A stretch of DNA of 64,000 nucleotides from Synaphobranchus kaupii (lineage: Eukaryota; Chordata; Actinopteri; Anguilliformes; Synaphobranchidae). The notes below the pieces were generated by a model, which saw nothing but the letters and a program-made list of their open reading frames with translations, was not told where the DNA came from and did not search any database. The stretch covers positions 105,102,585 through 105,166,584 of the forward strand of contig CM056377.1 of assembly GCA_029718625.1 (NCBI GenBank), given 5' to 3'. Numbering within the stretch: the stretch's first letter is position 1; each line of letters starts with the position of its first letter. The position numbers and the translations under genes were made by a program. Shown here one piece after another: positions 37,112 to 49,500 of the stretch.

Positions 37112-38228
37112 CTGGAAAACACAAAGCAACCCAGTCAGAGAGGATTAACATTGAACAAATGGAGCAGTCTAATTCTTTGCCTTTGAGCAAACTGTTAACG
37201 CACTGCAAGGATATACTACTGAAGGGCTTTTGTTCCTTCCCTAGTTGCAGTCGCAGAAAAAATAAATAGGTGTTTCCAAACAATAAAACATGCACTGTTC
37301 CCATTGCATTTCATGAAAGCAACAGAACTGTTCATGGAAAGTGGGTTGTCTGTAGCAAATAGTACTCCTGCTGTGACATTTATTGTGACATTTACTTTGC
37401 TAGGTGTATGTTTGTTATACTTACATTAATTTAAAAAACTAAATATGTAACATGTCTAATATCTACATTTCAGCTAAAGACCAAAATGAAAATCCCTGCA
37501 AGTAACCCCATAAACAAAGGCCACATTTCAATGTATGGGGATTGAACTGAGTTACATAGTAATATGATAAACTTTTAATTAATACAATTCAAGAAAACAA
37601 TGTCATATGTTTCAATTTAACTTTTGAAAGCTTCAAAGTGACAAACCATGTTAAGATTCTGACCGGCAAAATGCAAAAGAAAACTTCCAAATAATTTTAC
37701 AATTTACCAACATAATTACCCAGGAAATGTGCCTCTCCCTCCTTTAAATCCAAAACATTTTCAGACTATATACAAGTTCAAACAAATGTCAAGGAGTCAT
37801 TATACATAATCAAGCTGTCTAAAATGTGTGCATAAGCATGTAGAGTGAAATATTAAGACACAGCTTGGTTTTCATGCATGTTTGCTGAAACAAAGTCAGC
37901 CTTTGTAAAAACACTTACAACACATACATTATAGCATTAGCTTAAATCACTGATTTAAGATTGTCAGGAATTTAAAGGACGTTAAAAGAAATGCAACAGC
38001 CATTGTCGACACGGGGTGTACTTTCGAACAGGTTCAGCTGACTGCAAGAATACTGTAACTAACTGCACAGGCCATTCATTCTTATTCCTATTTTAGCACC
38101 AAGACCACACTGGATTTCATCTTCAGATTTGCAACATAAGGCAATTCTACAAATTTGCATACCTATGTGGGTCATTATTAAGAAGAAAAAAAAAAAGAAC
38201 AAAATGAAATATTTTGGCCTTCACTTAC
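37112..38228 (-). other. adgrl2: adgrl2 intron
   Basis: No feature recognised apart from AT richness. Confidence 0.6.
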
Positions 38229-38449
38229 GCCTTCTTTGTCCCATAGCTCCTGTAGTCGATTGCTGCAGAGACACCCACAACTATTGCAGGGACAATGTAG
38301 CCAGAAACGTAGTAATACTTTCTGCGAGAATATTCACTCTCAAAAACTTCAACCAGCATGAGGTAAAGCTGCACGCCTTCCAGACACATCCAGGAAAATG
38401 CAGCCAGGAAGAAAAAATGCAATATCCCAGCAATGATGGAGCAGCCAAT
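38229..38449 (-). CDS. adgrl2: adgrl2 TM3-TM4 exon
   Basis: This 221-nt exon starts [20 protein letters not shown] (TM3, with the conserved extracellular cysteine), then [22 protein letters not shown]4 follows from [20 protein letters not shown], and the exon ends YRSYGTKKA. The [10 protein letters not shown] motif is typical of adhesion GPCRs. The acceptor is CATTTTAG; the donor is GGC|GTAAGT, leaving two bases of the Ala codon. Confidence 0.98.
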
Positions 38450-39295
38450 CTAAAATGTATAACAAGAGAGAAAATGATTTTGAAAAACCTCAGTCTTTGA
38501 TAGGAAGAGTTCAGGTTAAATAATTTTTAGAAGAAGAAAATACAGAAGAAACAATACAATACAATTTTAAATATGGTATGTTTTTTTTTTTTTGCTTTAA
38601 TATGGTATGTTTAATAATAATGTACAGTAGCGGTGGGAATACCTAGCTGTATACAAAATACTCCAAAAGAAATATGCACATTTGAAGGAATGGGGTTACT
38701 TTGAGCATCATGTGACAGACTGTATTTCTATAATAAATACATTCTATCCAGGTCTGATTTCACCTTGCAGCTATCAGCTATATGGCAAAGGTTGTATTAA
38801 AGAAATTCTGCAGGGTCCCAAGGTTAATCAACAGTATTTGCTTTCTCCTTGATTTGTAAACTATCATAGCCAAGGACTGCCAGCGAATAGTAACTGTGGA
38901 AATAATTATACAATGGCTGCACAAAATGTCAGTGTTTCTCACAAATAACAGAGGGGAAATGAGGAAGATTCTAAACAATTTGTTCTTTGAAAGAAATAGT
39001 TTAAAAAAATGTAAAATCAATTCCTTTGATTAGTTCCAACATTTATTTTTGAAAGTCAATAACTTAGCTATGGCTTCAGGTGACACAGAAAAAAAGGCTC
39101 ACAGCCTTTGTTCTGACTTCTTTAATCCATATAAATGTTGCTGCCTGACACCTGCTGCGTAAGTAAACAGCACTAAAGTTTGAGAGTCATGTTTAAACTT
39201 GTCAATTTCAGATGGAAGTATTTTTTTTTTGTTTTCTTTTGGTGTGGAGCAGCGGAAATGGATCACAAAATCAATACTGAAATCTCTGGGCTTAC
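38450..39295 (-). other. adgrl2: adgrl2 intron
   Basis: Contains a poly-T run near 38,580-38,593; nothing else seen. Confidence 0.6.
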
Positions 39296-39505
39296 CCTGG
39301 GTTCTGTCATATCGATACCAATTAGGAAAATTAACTCAGCAATGAAGAGATTGATGCATAAGTTCTTGTGGATGGTGTTGCGATCACTCTGCAAGCCCCG
39401 GAAAAAGCAGAAGGTGAAGATGCTGATGGCTAAGCAAACCAGAGAGACGACAATCCCCACCCGGGTGATGACAGTTAAGAGCAACTCGTGCACTCCGTCT
39501 TTACC
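39296..39505 (-). CDS. adgrl2: adgrl2 TM1-TM2 exon
   Basis: This 210-nt exon starts [20 protein letters not shown]1 is roughly [20 protein letters not shown]. The first intracellular loop [16 protein letters not shown] leads into TM2 ([15 protein letters not shown]). The exon ends MTEPR in extracellular loop 1. Secretin/adhesion-type 7TM hallmarks (RNTIHKNL) are intact. It is phase 0 at both ends; the acceptor is TTCTCAG and the donor AGG|GTAAGC. Confidence 0.98.
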
Positions 39506-39931
39506 CTGAGAAATGAAGGATGGAGCAAATTAACATGTCTGTTTGTCAATAAAAACAGAAGACCCCAGATGTTGCCATTCATCATTCCAGTAGGTACAGG
39601 CCGGAAAATTACCATTTTATTTCATAGGTGACATGCGGAAATAACTGTTCAACTGCCATCAATCAATAGCTCAGCACGCAGGCACGCGATTAGTTCCTAT
39701 GAGGATGACCAGCCACTTTTGTCCCCTCTATAAATTGCGAAGCGGAGTGTGCTTCAGGCTTGTGCGATAACATTTTCCATCTACGCTTGATCAAATTTTG
39801 ATTAAAAAAGCAAGAATATTACTACATCCTCACAAAATAAAAAGCTTGGAAGCGTCACAAAAACCACACAGCTATAAATAATCTACTTGGACAAAGAACA
39901 AGACATAAAGTAAATCTTGCTTTTTACTCAC
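39506..39931 (-). other. adgrl2: adgrl2 intron
   Basis: A 426-bp intron; nothing recognised. Confidence 0.6.
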
Positions 39932-40105
39932 CACGATTTCACGATGTGCCATGAGAATAGCAAAGTTGGTAAGGTGGCTACACGAACAGATTGTGTGGGT
40001 TTTGTTGGTGTCTAGGCGTTTGCAGCCTTGGGTAGACCAGTATCCCATCATGCTCCTCTCAGAATAGTTCCAGAAGGAACAGTTTGAGTTGAAGTAATGC
40101 TCAGT
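39932..40105 (-). CDS. adgrl2: adgrl2 GPS autoproteolysis exon and tethered agonist
   Basis: This 174-nt exon encodes the GPS motif: cysteines in [18 protein letters not shown] and [12 protein letters not shown], the canonical four-cysteine and two-tryptophan pattern. The family's autoproteolytic bond is H-L|T, present here as SHLTNF. The residues after cleavage, [13 protein letters not shown], form the tethered (Stachel) agonist that binds within the 7TM bundle. All catalytic residues are intact, so cleavage is expected. It is phase 0 at both ends; the acceptor is ATTTCAG and the donor GTG|GTGAGT. Confidence 0.98.
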
Positions 40106-40807
40106 CTGAAATTCATAAAATTTGACATGATTTAATTAGAAGATATTGCTCAATGAGGGAATGTCAATAACCATCACCAAAATAATACATGCACATATAA
40201 TATCATTAATATGTGGGTCATGTAATAACTGAGATTAATCCAGTGTTTTATCCTGTTTGAAATGACTACAGGGAGAAGTGCTGATGTATTTCAAGAAGAA
40301 CTATTCTCACTTTTACACTTATCTTTCATTCTGTATAAAATGCTTGAAAAACTTGCTATGGCATCATTGATTATATGAGCCTTTTTAAGGGTTAGATAAT
40401 TGTTTGATGGCATGTCTTTAGAATTGCATTATTTCCTTGATAAAGAACAGAATCAAGCCAGGACCCTCTGGGATCACTCTTGACAACTTTAAAAGACAGA
40501 AGATAATTGGTCTTCAAGCAATTTCATCCTGCATTGTACGGCTAATCTAGGAGTTAATTTTCCACCATAAAAGAAAATGGCATCATTTACATCCTAATGT
40601 TGATTAGAGAATTAGTTTTCATTAAGAATTCACTTAAGTTCTAATAACCATTGGTGCAGACTTATTTAATTTTATGTTCAATGACTTAAATAAACTCTTC
40701 TGTGACCTAGCCAGGCATTTACAATGCAAATGGAAGGATTGTGTCTGCCTAGCTGTTCTCTCCCACTGGTTTTATGACCTCTCCATTTATTCATCAGGAG
40801 GACTCAC
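40106..40807 (-). other. adgrl2: adgrl2 intron
   Basis: A 702-bp intron; nothing recognised. Confidence 0.6.
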
Positions 40808-41013
40808 GTCAATGTGCTCCAGGGTAAAAATCACGGGATCCGTAATAAACACACGACTGGACTCTTTGTTGATTGAAGCTGCAATGATGTGTGAGTTTAC
40901 TGCCACAGAATGGTTCCGTCCGTTAGCTTCATTGCCAAATTTAATTGTGGCATTTTCTGTGCTGAGGAACTGCCCCAAGTTTTTATAAAGAACAAATACC
41001 AACTTGGCCACAC
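40808..41013 (-). CDS. adgrl2: adgrl2 GAIN subdomain B exon
   Basis: This 206-nt exon encodes [20 protein letters not shown], then [20 protein letters not shown] and [20 protein letters not shown], ending EHID. It carries the GAIN beta-sandwich before the GPS. The acceptor is TTGTCAG; the donor is GAC|GTGAGT. NAT and NHS are potential N-glycosylation sites. Confidence 0.97.
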
Positions 41014-41380
41014 CTGACAAAAAAAGGATATACAAACTCAAACAAATGTGCAGATAGAACTTTTGAAAGGAAAATCTTGACAGCTGAACCTTATTGAAAA
41101 ACTGAAATTAAACTATGGACTAGAGAACAAATGAATGAATTGAATTTTAAGACTTGTCTGTCAAAACTCGAGTTTGAAGTTCAGGTACATAGAAGCAGTC
41201 TCTTATAACAATGTTGATGAGTAATCATAGTGTATTGTCAGTTTTGACATGGAGCATTGACATTTCTGTTTGACACCTTTTCATAGAGATTTGACAAGGG
41301 AACAAAAGCCAAAACAAACGCTGCAAGGGAAAAAATCTTTGCAATCCTGCCAGTGAATGGTGTGTATGGCTTATGCTTAC
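41014..41380 (-). other. adgrl2: adgrl2 intron
   Basis: A 367-bp intron; nothing recognised. Confidence 0.6.
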
Positions 41381-41503
41381 CGTTTCGACTGTTGAGCTTC
41401 ACAGTGTTAGAAGACAGCTGGATAGAAATAGCACCTTTACTGGTCTGGGGAAATCTGAAATCCTGCACCTGGCCGTCTGTGCTGAGCACGTAAACATCCA
41501 GGA
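41381..41503 (-). CDS. adgrl2: adgrl2 GAIN subdomain B exon
   Basis: This 123-nt exon encodes [18 protein letters not shown] then [20 protein letters not shown], beta-strand sequence of GAIN subdomain B. The acceptor is CCTGCCAG before TCCTGGATG; the donor is AACG|GTAAGC. It enters with two codon bases and leaves one, consistent with both neighbours. Confidence 0.96.
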
Positions 41504-42642
41504 CTGGCAGGGCCCAGTGGTGGAGGGGAAAAAGAGAGGACAGCAGGACACCAGAAATTTTAGTGCGTTCAAGTTATCAAGAAAAGAGGTTAACAAGAAG
41601 AAGAGGCAATTCCACCTTTAACATTCTATGATATGGTTGTACAAAAGCACCGTCTCACATAAATAAATGACTAAATTCTCATTTTTTTTAAAACTCGCAA
41701 TAAGTCATAAAAATAGATGGTATAGTTACAAAATCAATGTAAAAATAAATATGGTTACATTATATTTAGATTCTCAGAAACATGCAGAGATAAACTGGGG
41801 AACAGAACAGTTATAAAGTAATGGTGGAGCATCTCAAATAATTTACTGCCAGCCCGCTTTTCTTTCATGTTAGAATTCAAAGATCTGACACAAGTAAATA
41901 TAGTTTCACTGTGTTTATGTTTATGGACAAGATTTAATATCTTTTTTTAAATGTAGAAAAATTCAAGCACCATATCAAGATGAAATACATAACAGCCTAT
42001 CATTCAGATGCACTCTGTATACGTACATACAACAACCCCATATCAAGAAAGAAATTGCCTAACTGCTATATTTCACTATATTGGAAAAACATTTTTTTTT
42101 TTTTTTAAATAAATAAATTTTGAATTGGTCTTGAAAATGATGACTTCATAATGATTACTTTCAATGGTTTGATTTCCATTTTCTCTTTTTTTTGTTAACA
42201 AGTAAACAATAATGCTTTCCCACTATAAAAAGGCTTGGCTAATTTTACATGGTGTCTTGCATTAATTAAATGTGGAAATATAGTTAGTTTTCATAATTTG
42301 ATTTGAATTCCTTAAAATATTACACGTAAAAATTACTTAGGTGGTTATGCATTTAATTCTATGGAGAATAAACCTGGTAAATACAGTATATCGAGTCCTT
42401 CGCTGGATTCCACAGCATGTGTGAAATTACTTAGGTCAGAAGTGCCAATTTAACAACAAATTTCCTGCAATCTAGCTTCAAACCTTGAATCTATTGCTAT
42501 CTAAAAATCCATCGCTTTGACAGAAACTGACACGGTTTCCCCCTGCCTTCATTCCCACCAGTCCCAGCAGTGGCTTACTCTCAGTATTCCACACACAACA
42601 CACAAAAAAACAACAAAAACACATTCTGAGATTAAAATCAAA

Positions 42643-42674
<32 letters not shown>

Positions 42675-42790
42675 CAATCTAATGTCAGTGTTTTCTCTTA
42701 TATAAATGGTGATAACAATCAAATAATTGAAGTAAACACCATTTTTCTATAGGTATACACTTTTTTCATTATTGGGAATAAATCACTTAC
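41504..42790 (-). other. adgrl2: adgrl2 intron with AAT microsatellite
   Basis: Holds a (AAT)8-9 run at 42,643-42,668 and A/T homopolymers near 42,095-42,108. Confidence 0.65.
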
Positions 42791-42974
42791 TTATATTTTC
42801 TGCAGGTACTTTCACTATAGCTGGCTCCATTAGATTGTCAGCAAGGACAAAGGCTCCTTCCTCCAAGGTATCGAGTAACATTGTTGCAGCATGTGTTTGC
42901 TCTGTGGAGTTCATATCTTGCCAGGATTTCAAGGCTTCAGGTCTCAGAAGATTGTCAACCGTATCTACAATAGC
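42791..42974 (-). CDS. adgrl2: adgrl2 GAIN domain exon
   Basis: This 184-nt exon starts [18 protein letters not shown] and continues [20 protein letters not shown] and [20 protein letters not shown], ending one base into the next codon. It covers the end of GAIN subdomain A and entry into subdomain B. The MNST triplet NST is a likely N-glycosylation site. The acceptor is GCGCACAG; the donor is ATAA|GTAAGTGA. Confidence 0.97.
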
Positions 42975-45803
42975 CTGTGCGCAAAGAAGAGACATGTCAG
43001 CACTTCATAAAATATACTCCGAGGCCTGCCAACATTTCAGTAATGTACACTTGGTACAGTCCAAGCCAATAGCAGTAATGACACTTTGGACAAAGCAAAA
43101 ATAAAACAAATACAGAAAAAATAAATACATATGCAATTTCACTGAAATATAAAAAAGCTAAATATGCTGATTCAACAAACATTTCTGCTTACGGTGGCCA
43201 TAAAAACAAATGGAACTGACAAGAAAGAGTCTTCCTTTTGTGAGCGTATCTGTGCGTTCAAGTAGATAATTAAACATGTTCAAACGTGAGGAGAAGAAGA
43301 AACAGGAAACTGCTGGTTTCTTACAAGGATTGATCCTGGAAAATTATCTTTTAACTTTTATTTCTATAACTCTCATATTGCAGGCCCCGATTCTGAGTTG
43401 AAGACAGTGAAAAATGAGTTAGGCAATATAGAACTTAAGTACTCCTTAAGCCCTCTACACAAGACATGCCAGGGCACACAGATCCTAGATGCTCTCCACA
43501 TCTAAACCTGTCCAGGGAAACAAAAATAACCACTCCAGAACGAAGTAAAGAAACTTTTCTGTGCTTACTTTCAAAATACAAGTTAATTAACAGATTTATA
43601 TCAGTCTTTTTCCATGTTTCACACTGAAATGATAAACATAAAAAAAAATTTTTTTGAGGTCTATTTGAGCTTCACTGGAATAGAGGTCTGTTGAAAGGTA
43701 TAATTTAAAATCCAAGTTTCTATAAGCTGTGAAAATCTTTTAAAAAATTATTATAATACTTATAATAATTCCTATTATTTTCCCTTCTTTTTTTGATACT
43801 GAAATAGCGTCCTATACCTTCTCTGCTGCTACAATGTTTACTTCACAGAGAAGCTCAAATGGTACTCAAGTTGAGTGTTCCTGCTCTCTGATCGACTGCA
43901 GGATGCCAGCTGACCTAGATTCTTCATGTGAAACTCAGTGATACAGGTCTGGATTATGTCCGTTCATGAGCAACTGTCATGCCAAACTGCGGATTTTCTG
44001 AGCTGTCCGTACTGTCGCTTCTCGCAAGCATTCTCATGGGTGGTCCACCGAGGAACATTAATTTACTCTGTAAAATATACTAACATATGGCTAAGTGAAT
44101 TACACTTACGTTAAAGGCACAATGTGTTTTGTTAACTTAAATGCCTTAATTATATGGCAGGCACTCAATATTCATGCTTAGCGTGCCTTTTCCAAGCACT
44201 GTATTAATAAAAAGTCAATTTGGGAGAGCAGAAAGTGCATACCTTATTTCAATTTCAAAGCATTTTTATGTACATGCAACACAATTCAGAACCGGGGCCA
44301 AAATCCATTTCTACTTATTCTGAACATTTTCTCAACACCAAATGGTCTCAAATAGTACATTACAACTACATTAAGTCCTATATAATACCTGACTACCTTC
44401 CTTACTGTTGGCTCAGCCAGGCAATTTTCACAGCAAATTTAACATTGTCAGAAATTTGTATATGAGGATGTTTCTTGGGGAGATTTTTCTTAATTATTGA
44501 CAACAACAGAAACTGGAAGTATTATGTTTTAATTTATTAATTTGCACATTTCTAATGAAATCTGTTTAGCCTGCTTTGCTGAGTACCAGTCAGGTAGTAA
44601 GTATAGTAAATACGGAGATTCAGTGAGATGACACTGAAATCTCCTTCGAAAATAATCAAAAGAATTAGACTAATCAGCTAATCAATGGGCATCCGGCTCT
44701 TCTACTAATGCACAGATAATGCAGCCTCACATTAAATATGTCAAATACTGCTGATTCACCAATTCTGCCTGAAGCCCATCATTGCCGTAATAATCATTAG
44801 GCACGTAAATATGACCTTCTCCATTGACTGGGCAAAGGGCTGCCTGCCAGAGAAGTGTGCAAAATGACACACACACACACACACTTGGAAAATACAATAT
44901 TTGAAAAAAAAAAGAATTCTCTATCTGGATGGGAAGCTGTCTTGACCTTGAAAGGAGGTGTAATGCACTTGGATGTCTGTAATAGGAGAGGGAATTGTCC
45001 AATGCTCACAGTGATAGGGCTAAAACCATTAAGTGAAGAAGGACACATTGATTTGCCCTAGTCAGCCTTATTCGTCATAGAGAATTGTGGATTTGTGCTT
45101 CTAATTTATGACACAAATGAAAATTCCCGTCCCGATGAATGAACTTTCTCGGCTGCCATAAAGGAGGTTATGTTTAGATTTTAGTAAGTCACTTGTGGTA
45201 AAATAAATAAATAATTCCAGGTAAAACAACGTCACCCTATAAAAACCAACGCCCATCTGGGCTTTTAGGTTACCATGAACCAGTAGCATTAATTGAGGAC
45301 AACAGTCCAATTCTTAGCACAACATGTTTAATCCACTGCAAAAAACTCTCGGCCTGCTAATATTTTTGTTGAGTTAAATTGAATACAGGCTCATATGTCT
45401 TTATCGCAAAGGTTTCTTGGGAGACCTCCGTGGGTAAAATCACACTTTATAATGTTCATGACACAGCATAAAATGAATAAAGTGAGCAAAGAATACTAAT
45501 GGAACAGAAAGGTGAGTACATACACTTAAAAAATCAAAAACTCCAACAATAAAGAAGGAGAAAAAAAGAACAGTAGGAAAATGTCATAAAAATGTTTGAA
45601 ATTGGACCTAATTTCCCTGCCACTGAAACCACAATTCTCATTGTCAGGACAGAGGTACAATTAGAGCTGTGGGAAAGCAATTACTTTAAAAATGTTTAAA
45701 GCACAGAGAGGAGAGGCTACATGGCAATACAAAAGTACACATGCTGCTGAGCAGGGGAGGGTTTGCGGATAAGCAGAGCGATACAGTAGCATTGCTGACA
45801 TAC
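42975..45803 (-). other. adgrl2: adgrl2 2.8-kb intron
   Basis: A short CA run lies at 44,867-44,884; nothing else recognised. Confidence 0.6.
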
Positions 45804-45842
45804 CTTCATGTATGCCCTGCATGTCCTTTCACGTTTTTGAAG
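45804..45842 (-). CDS. adgrl2: adgrl2 39-nt GAIN exon
   Basis: A 13-codon exon encodes LQKRERTCRAYMK, joining the helices of GAIN subdomain A between SFNK and AIVDTVDN. It is phase 0 on both sides, so skipping would delete 13 residues without shifting frame. The acceptor follows an unusual CACGAAAAAG, with the pyrimidine stretch (TCTTTTTTC) a few bases further up; the donor is AAG|GTATGT. It was found by expecting LQKREKTCRAYLK-like residues between the neighbouring exons. Confidence 0.93.
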
Positions 45843-46841
45843 CTTTTTCGTGAAAAAAGATCAAATACAGAAACAGACAATTAGCTAATTTAGGAGCGCC
45901 AGCACAAGTGTCCATGGATTTAACTAGGTATTCAAGCTGTTTCTACAATTTAACTCTGTATTTGTCCTATTTTTCCTTCTGAACTAGATACAGGTTCAGA
46001 AATTGAACCTGCCTACACTTCCAGTCATGCAGACTTAATATCAAAGCAAGACAATACTTCCTTCAAAGTTACCTTTGAAACATACAAGGACATTGTGATT
46101 ATTATGCCCAGTGTAGAATACATGTATTTTAATGGCTGTTCATGTATAGGGACATGTTATATTGACAATACAGACTGATATCTTTTTGAAGTGATGGGTA
46201 AAAGTAACAGTTATATATTTGTTTAACCTAGGAACATTTGGATTTTGGGTTGATAAATTCTACTGTGATACAGTATATGGACTGCATTTAAGGCGTGTGG
46301 CAATATTATTCTCCCATAAATAAAGTGTACTCAGTCCTGACCAAAATGCACTCAACATAAATGGCATTTCCATGCTGAGTGGAAAATTGGTCTCTGGAAA
46401 TGCAATGTAACATCACCCAAGGTCATATTAATTGTGCATTAAAGATACATACTGCCACTCACTTTAGATAAAAAAATTATAGTTTTACATAGGTTACCAT
46501 AACATTTATCCAATGTGCTTCTGTGACTGTATTTCTCAGTTTTTTTTGAGAACTATATAAATATAGAGAATGATGTACCCATTAGAACTTAATAATGATC
46601 CAACATCAACAAGATTATTTTGAAAAAAGATTAATATTCTCTCAGTATTTGAAGAATATTATTGCAAGTATACAGAAAACAAATATTTTGTCACGTGGAG
46701 AACATTAACATCCTTTAAAAGTTGCTTAGAACCCACAAAGAAAGGCACAAGAAAATAAAAAAACAAAGCTTAGCAACACAGAATATTTAATAAGGAGGGA
46801 AGGGCCGAAATAGCCACCAGGGGTAATGGGAAACGAAATAC
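45843..46841 (-). other. adgrl2: adgrl2 intron
   Basis: About 1 kb of AT-rich intron; nothing recognised. Confidence 0.6.
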
Positions 46842-47027
46842 CTTATTAAAACTCCGGCCTGCAGAGTCCTTCTCGCTGGGTTTCAACTCCTGTAGCTGAG
46901 CGTCTAAGATATCAACCAGCTGCTCCATCAATCTCACCGATGAACTAACATCGCCAGCAAAGATGGGTCCTTTGGTATGCTTGGCCAGCTCATTTGCAAG
47001 GTTAGCTGCATTTTCACCGCTTCTGAT
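46842..47027 (-). CDS. adgrl2: adgrl2 GAIN subdomain A exon
   Basis: This 186-nt exon (62 codons, phase 0 at both ends) encodes [20 protein letters not shown], then [20 protein letters not shown] and ending [11 protein letters not shown]. It forms the helical start of the GAIN autoproteolysis-inducing domain and is close to the vertebrate L2 sequence along its whole length. The acceptor is ATCACTCCAG; the donor is AAG|GTATTT. Confidence 0.97.
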
Positions 47028-47511
47028 CTGGAGTGATATAAATTATCATCTCAGCATGGTTCAGAAAATATTGCTATAGACCGTGAGGCTCTCCCCTCTC
47101 ATTACAACATGCCCATGCTGTGATGAAATATTCCTTTACACCGCTACACATGAGAAATCGGTGACTAATTAAAGCTGATAACATTCCTTGCGTTTATTAG
47201 CTAAGATTCCTCGATAAAACTATGTCATCACTTCGCCACAAACAGTAAGGGATGCATAAGAATGGTGTTTTAATTAGAGCATTTTTGTACATAAGACACA
47301 ATTCCAAAAATCCTAGCAAGGAGCCAAGTAATATTGGTCCACAGAACAGGATGGTCATTGAGTGGCTAAGGGTTATATTGTTATGCATGTATGCTGTTTT
47401 ACCACACATCATGAAGATGCTGAATAATGTTCTTTCTTTTCTGTGGAATGAATGAATACAAGAGTAGAGAGTAGGATAAGCAGAGGAAGCACTGGGGATC
47501 CCCCAACAAAC
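47028..47511 (-). other. adgrl2: adgrl2 intron
   Basis: A 484-bp intron downstream of the weak GTTTGT donor; nothing else recognised. Confidence 0.6.
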
Positions 47512-47615
47512 CTTCTGAGCAACTTGATTAACCCAGTGGGAGGTGCAGTTGCTAAGGTCAGGCCCTTTTGGGTGCCAGGCCCCAGTGGAGAGCACACACA
47601 GATAGGAGGCAGTGC
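47512..47615 (-). CDS. adgrl2: adgrl2 second half of HRM domain
   Basis: This 104-nt exon encodes [18 protein letters not shown] followed by [16 protein letters not shown]. It completes the HRM domain with its two further cysteines and the conserved W residues; the N-C-T triplet is a likely N-glycosylation site. The acceptor is CTCCCAG before GCACTGCC. The donor AAG|GTTTGTTG is weak (T at +3 instead of A/G), but the next exon starts in phase 0 with IRSGENAA as expected, so the boundary is well supported by protein continuity. Confidence 0.95.
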
Positions 47616-49065
47616 CTGGGAGACAGAAGAAGAAAAACAGTTTAACAGTGATAGTATCCCTTTGCTCAATATTTCAACACTCCAACCCCACCGCCACAAA
47701 GTGTATTTTAAAAACTATTTGCTGCAAACAAGACATTTTATGTCAATAGTGATTCACTTCATTACTAACTACTAAGCTGTCTTAACCATCTATCTTAGGA
47801 ACAGGTAATTGCACTAAATGTTCGAACTTAAAAAATAATGCTCTTTACTGTATAATTTATGCAGGACTGCATCAAGATTTCTAAAAAGGGCACAGCAATT
47901 ATTTGTTTTATCTAGTCATCAAAACGAAATATGAATCAGAATGCTAATTTAATCAGGCCTTCATCAAAACATTCTCTAATCTGGTGCCAAGAGTATACTA
48001 GATTCAACAAAAACTTCATGTTATACATTTGCATCACGCTATGTGTGCTGTCACATGAAATCTTGCATAAACTATTCAATTTGTTAGTCACCTTGATTAA
48101 AGAAATATACAGTATCTGCTTTATTCAAAACAGCTGATCAGTTCTAGCTGTGTTCTGAGCAAGATGTCTTCTTAGAGGATTGCATTCCTGTATTATATCA
48201 GAAAATAAGTGAATGCAACCGTTTCAATCTACCCATTCATTGGGTACACCTTGCCAAGGACCACAGTTTGTGCAGCATCGATATAATGAGTTATAGATGA
48301 CATACTACCAATGTCCAAGATCAATGGCAAAAGACTTAAATGTGTGATGAACACTCAATTCATGTTTCACCTCTGCAGGCCAGACTCCATTTTGTCAATA
48401 CTATCTTTAGCGCTGAAACAAGGCAATCATGCTATTGTGCTTGATTAACTATACATTGGCCTAATCAAACACCAATATACAGCCTTAATGCAACCTTCAG
48501 ATTTCAGGAGAACTTAAGAGACACACCAATCTTGTATTTGCCAGTGAAGAAAAAATGAAACGCATTTAAAATTCAGGTTTATATAAAGCCACCTAACGGT
48601 GAGCTACAATCAACTCTATATGGAAGAAACAGCATAGAATGAAAATGCATTTAGCTTATGTGCATTTTCTAGTTGCTGCAAAGAACAACAAAGTGTCCTC
48701 TCAGTTAAACCATTAGAACAGGTGGATTAAAAAATGCTATATGAGTTTCATGTTGGACATTGGATAGTTGTGCACATATATATGCACGTATATATTTAGC
48801 AAGTTGTAAATCACTGTAGCATTTATATTAGGTACTGTACTGTAGTTTCCTTACTATTACTGCAAATGGATTTTTTTTTAATTGATAAGGTTTCACAATG
48901 AAGCAACAATTAATTAATTCATAATTACATTTCCCTTCACACTCACCACCATTCTCTACTCAAACATATATTTCCTATGGGATGATAAATTACAATTTAC
49001 TGTATAATACAATCCAATATTTATAACCCTCATATATTCATATGTTTCTGCAATTGATAAGGTAT

Positions 49066-49112
<47 letters not shown>

Positions 49113-49206
49113 AGAAAAACAATTATGTTCATCTCAGCTATATTTATTACTCATGAGAGATGGGAAAATAATTTGTTTGTGGGTCAAAGCTAAATATGCT
49201 GCTTAC
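47616..49206 (-). other. adgrl2: adgrl2 intron with AT microsatellite
   Basis: A (TA)20 run lies at 49,069-49,108, about 100 bp downstream of the stalk exon's donor. Nothing else recognised. Confidence 0.65.
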
Positions 49207-49500
49207 CTCTAGTTCCCTTGGGGCAAGGCCTCTCCACTATCATTCCTCTCTGTGTCTGGGGCCACAATATGTCCCTTTTCTCTGTGCCATCACAAAATCG
49301 TTCTGGCAAAGGGAAGGAGTCAGGAGAGGGTGGGGCTGTGGTCTGAGGAACCTCTGGTAGTGCTTTGGGTCCCTTCTTTCCTTCTTTAGGACCAGCGGTG
49401 GTGGTGGTGTTCACCTGGCCTTTCTGTGTAGTAGTGGTGGTGATGGTAGTCGTGGTTTTGGGGAGCTCAGGGATAATGGTCGCTTCTGATATGGTTGGCA
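49207..49500 (-). CDS. adgrl2: adgrl2 Thr-rich stalk and first half of HRM
   Basis: This 294-nt exon starts [14 protein letters not shown] and runs through a stalk with long threonine runs ([20 protein letters not shown]) and prolines, likely O-glycosylated. It then enters the hormone-receptor motif domain: [31 protein letters not shown]. The HRM cysteines in RFC and RPC are present. The acceptor is TTTTAG before TGCCAACC; the donor is AGAG|GTAAGC. Phase 1 at both ends matches the olfactomedin exon and the next HRM exon. The stalk is the least conserved part of the ectodomain, as expected for a linker. Confidence 0.96.
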
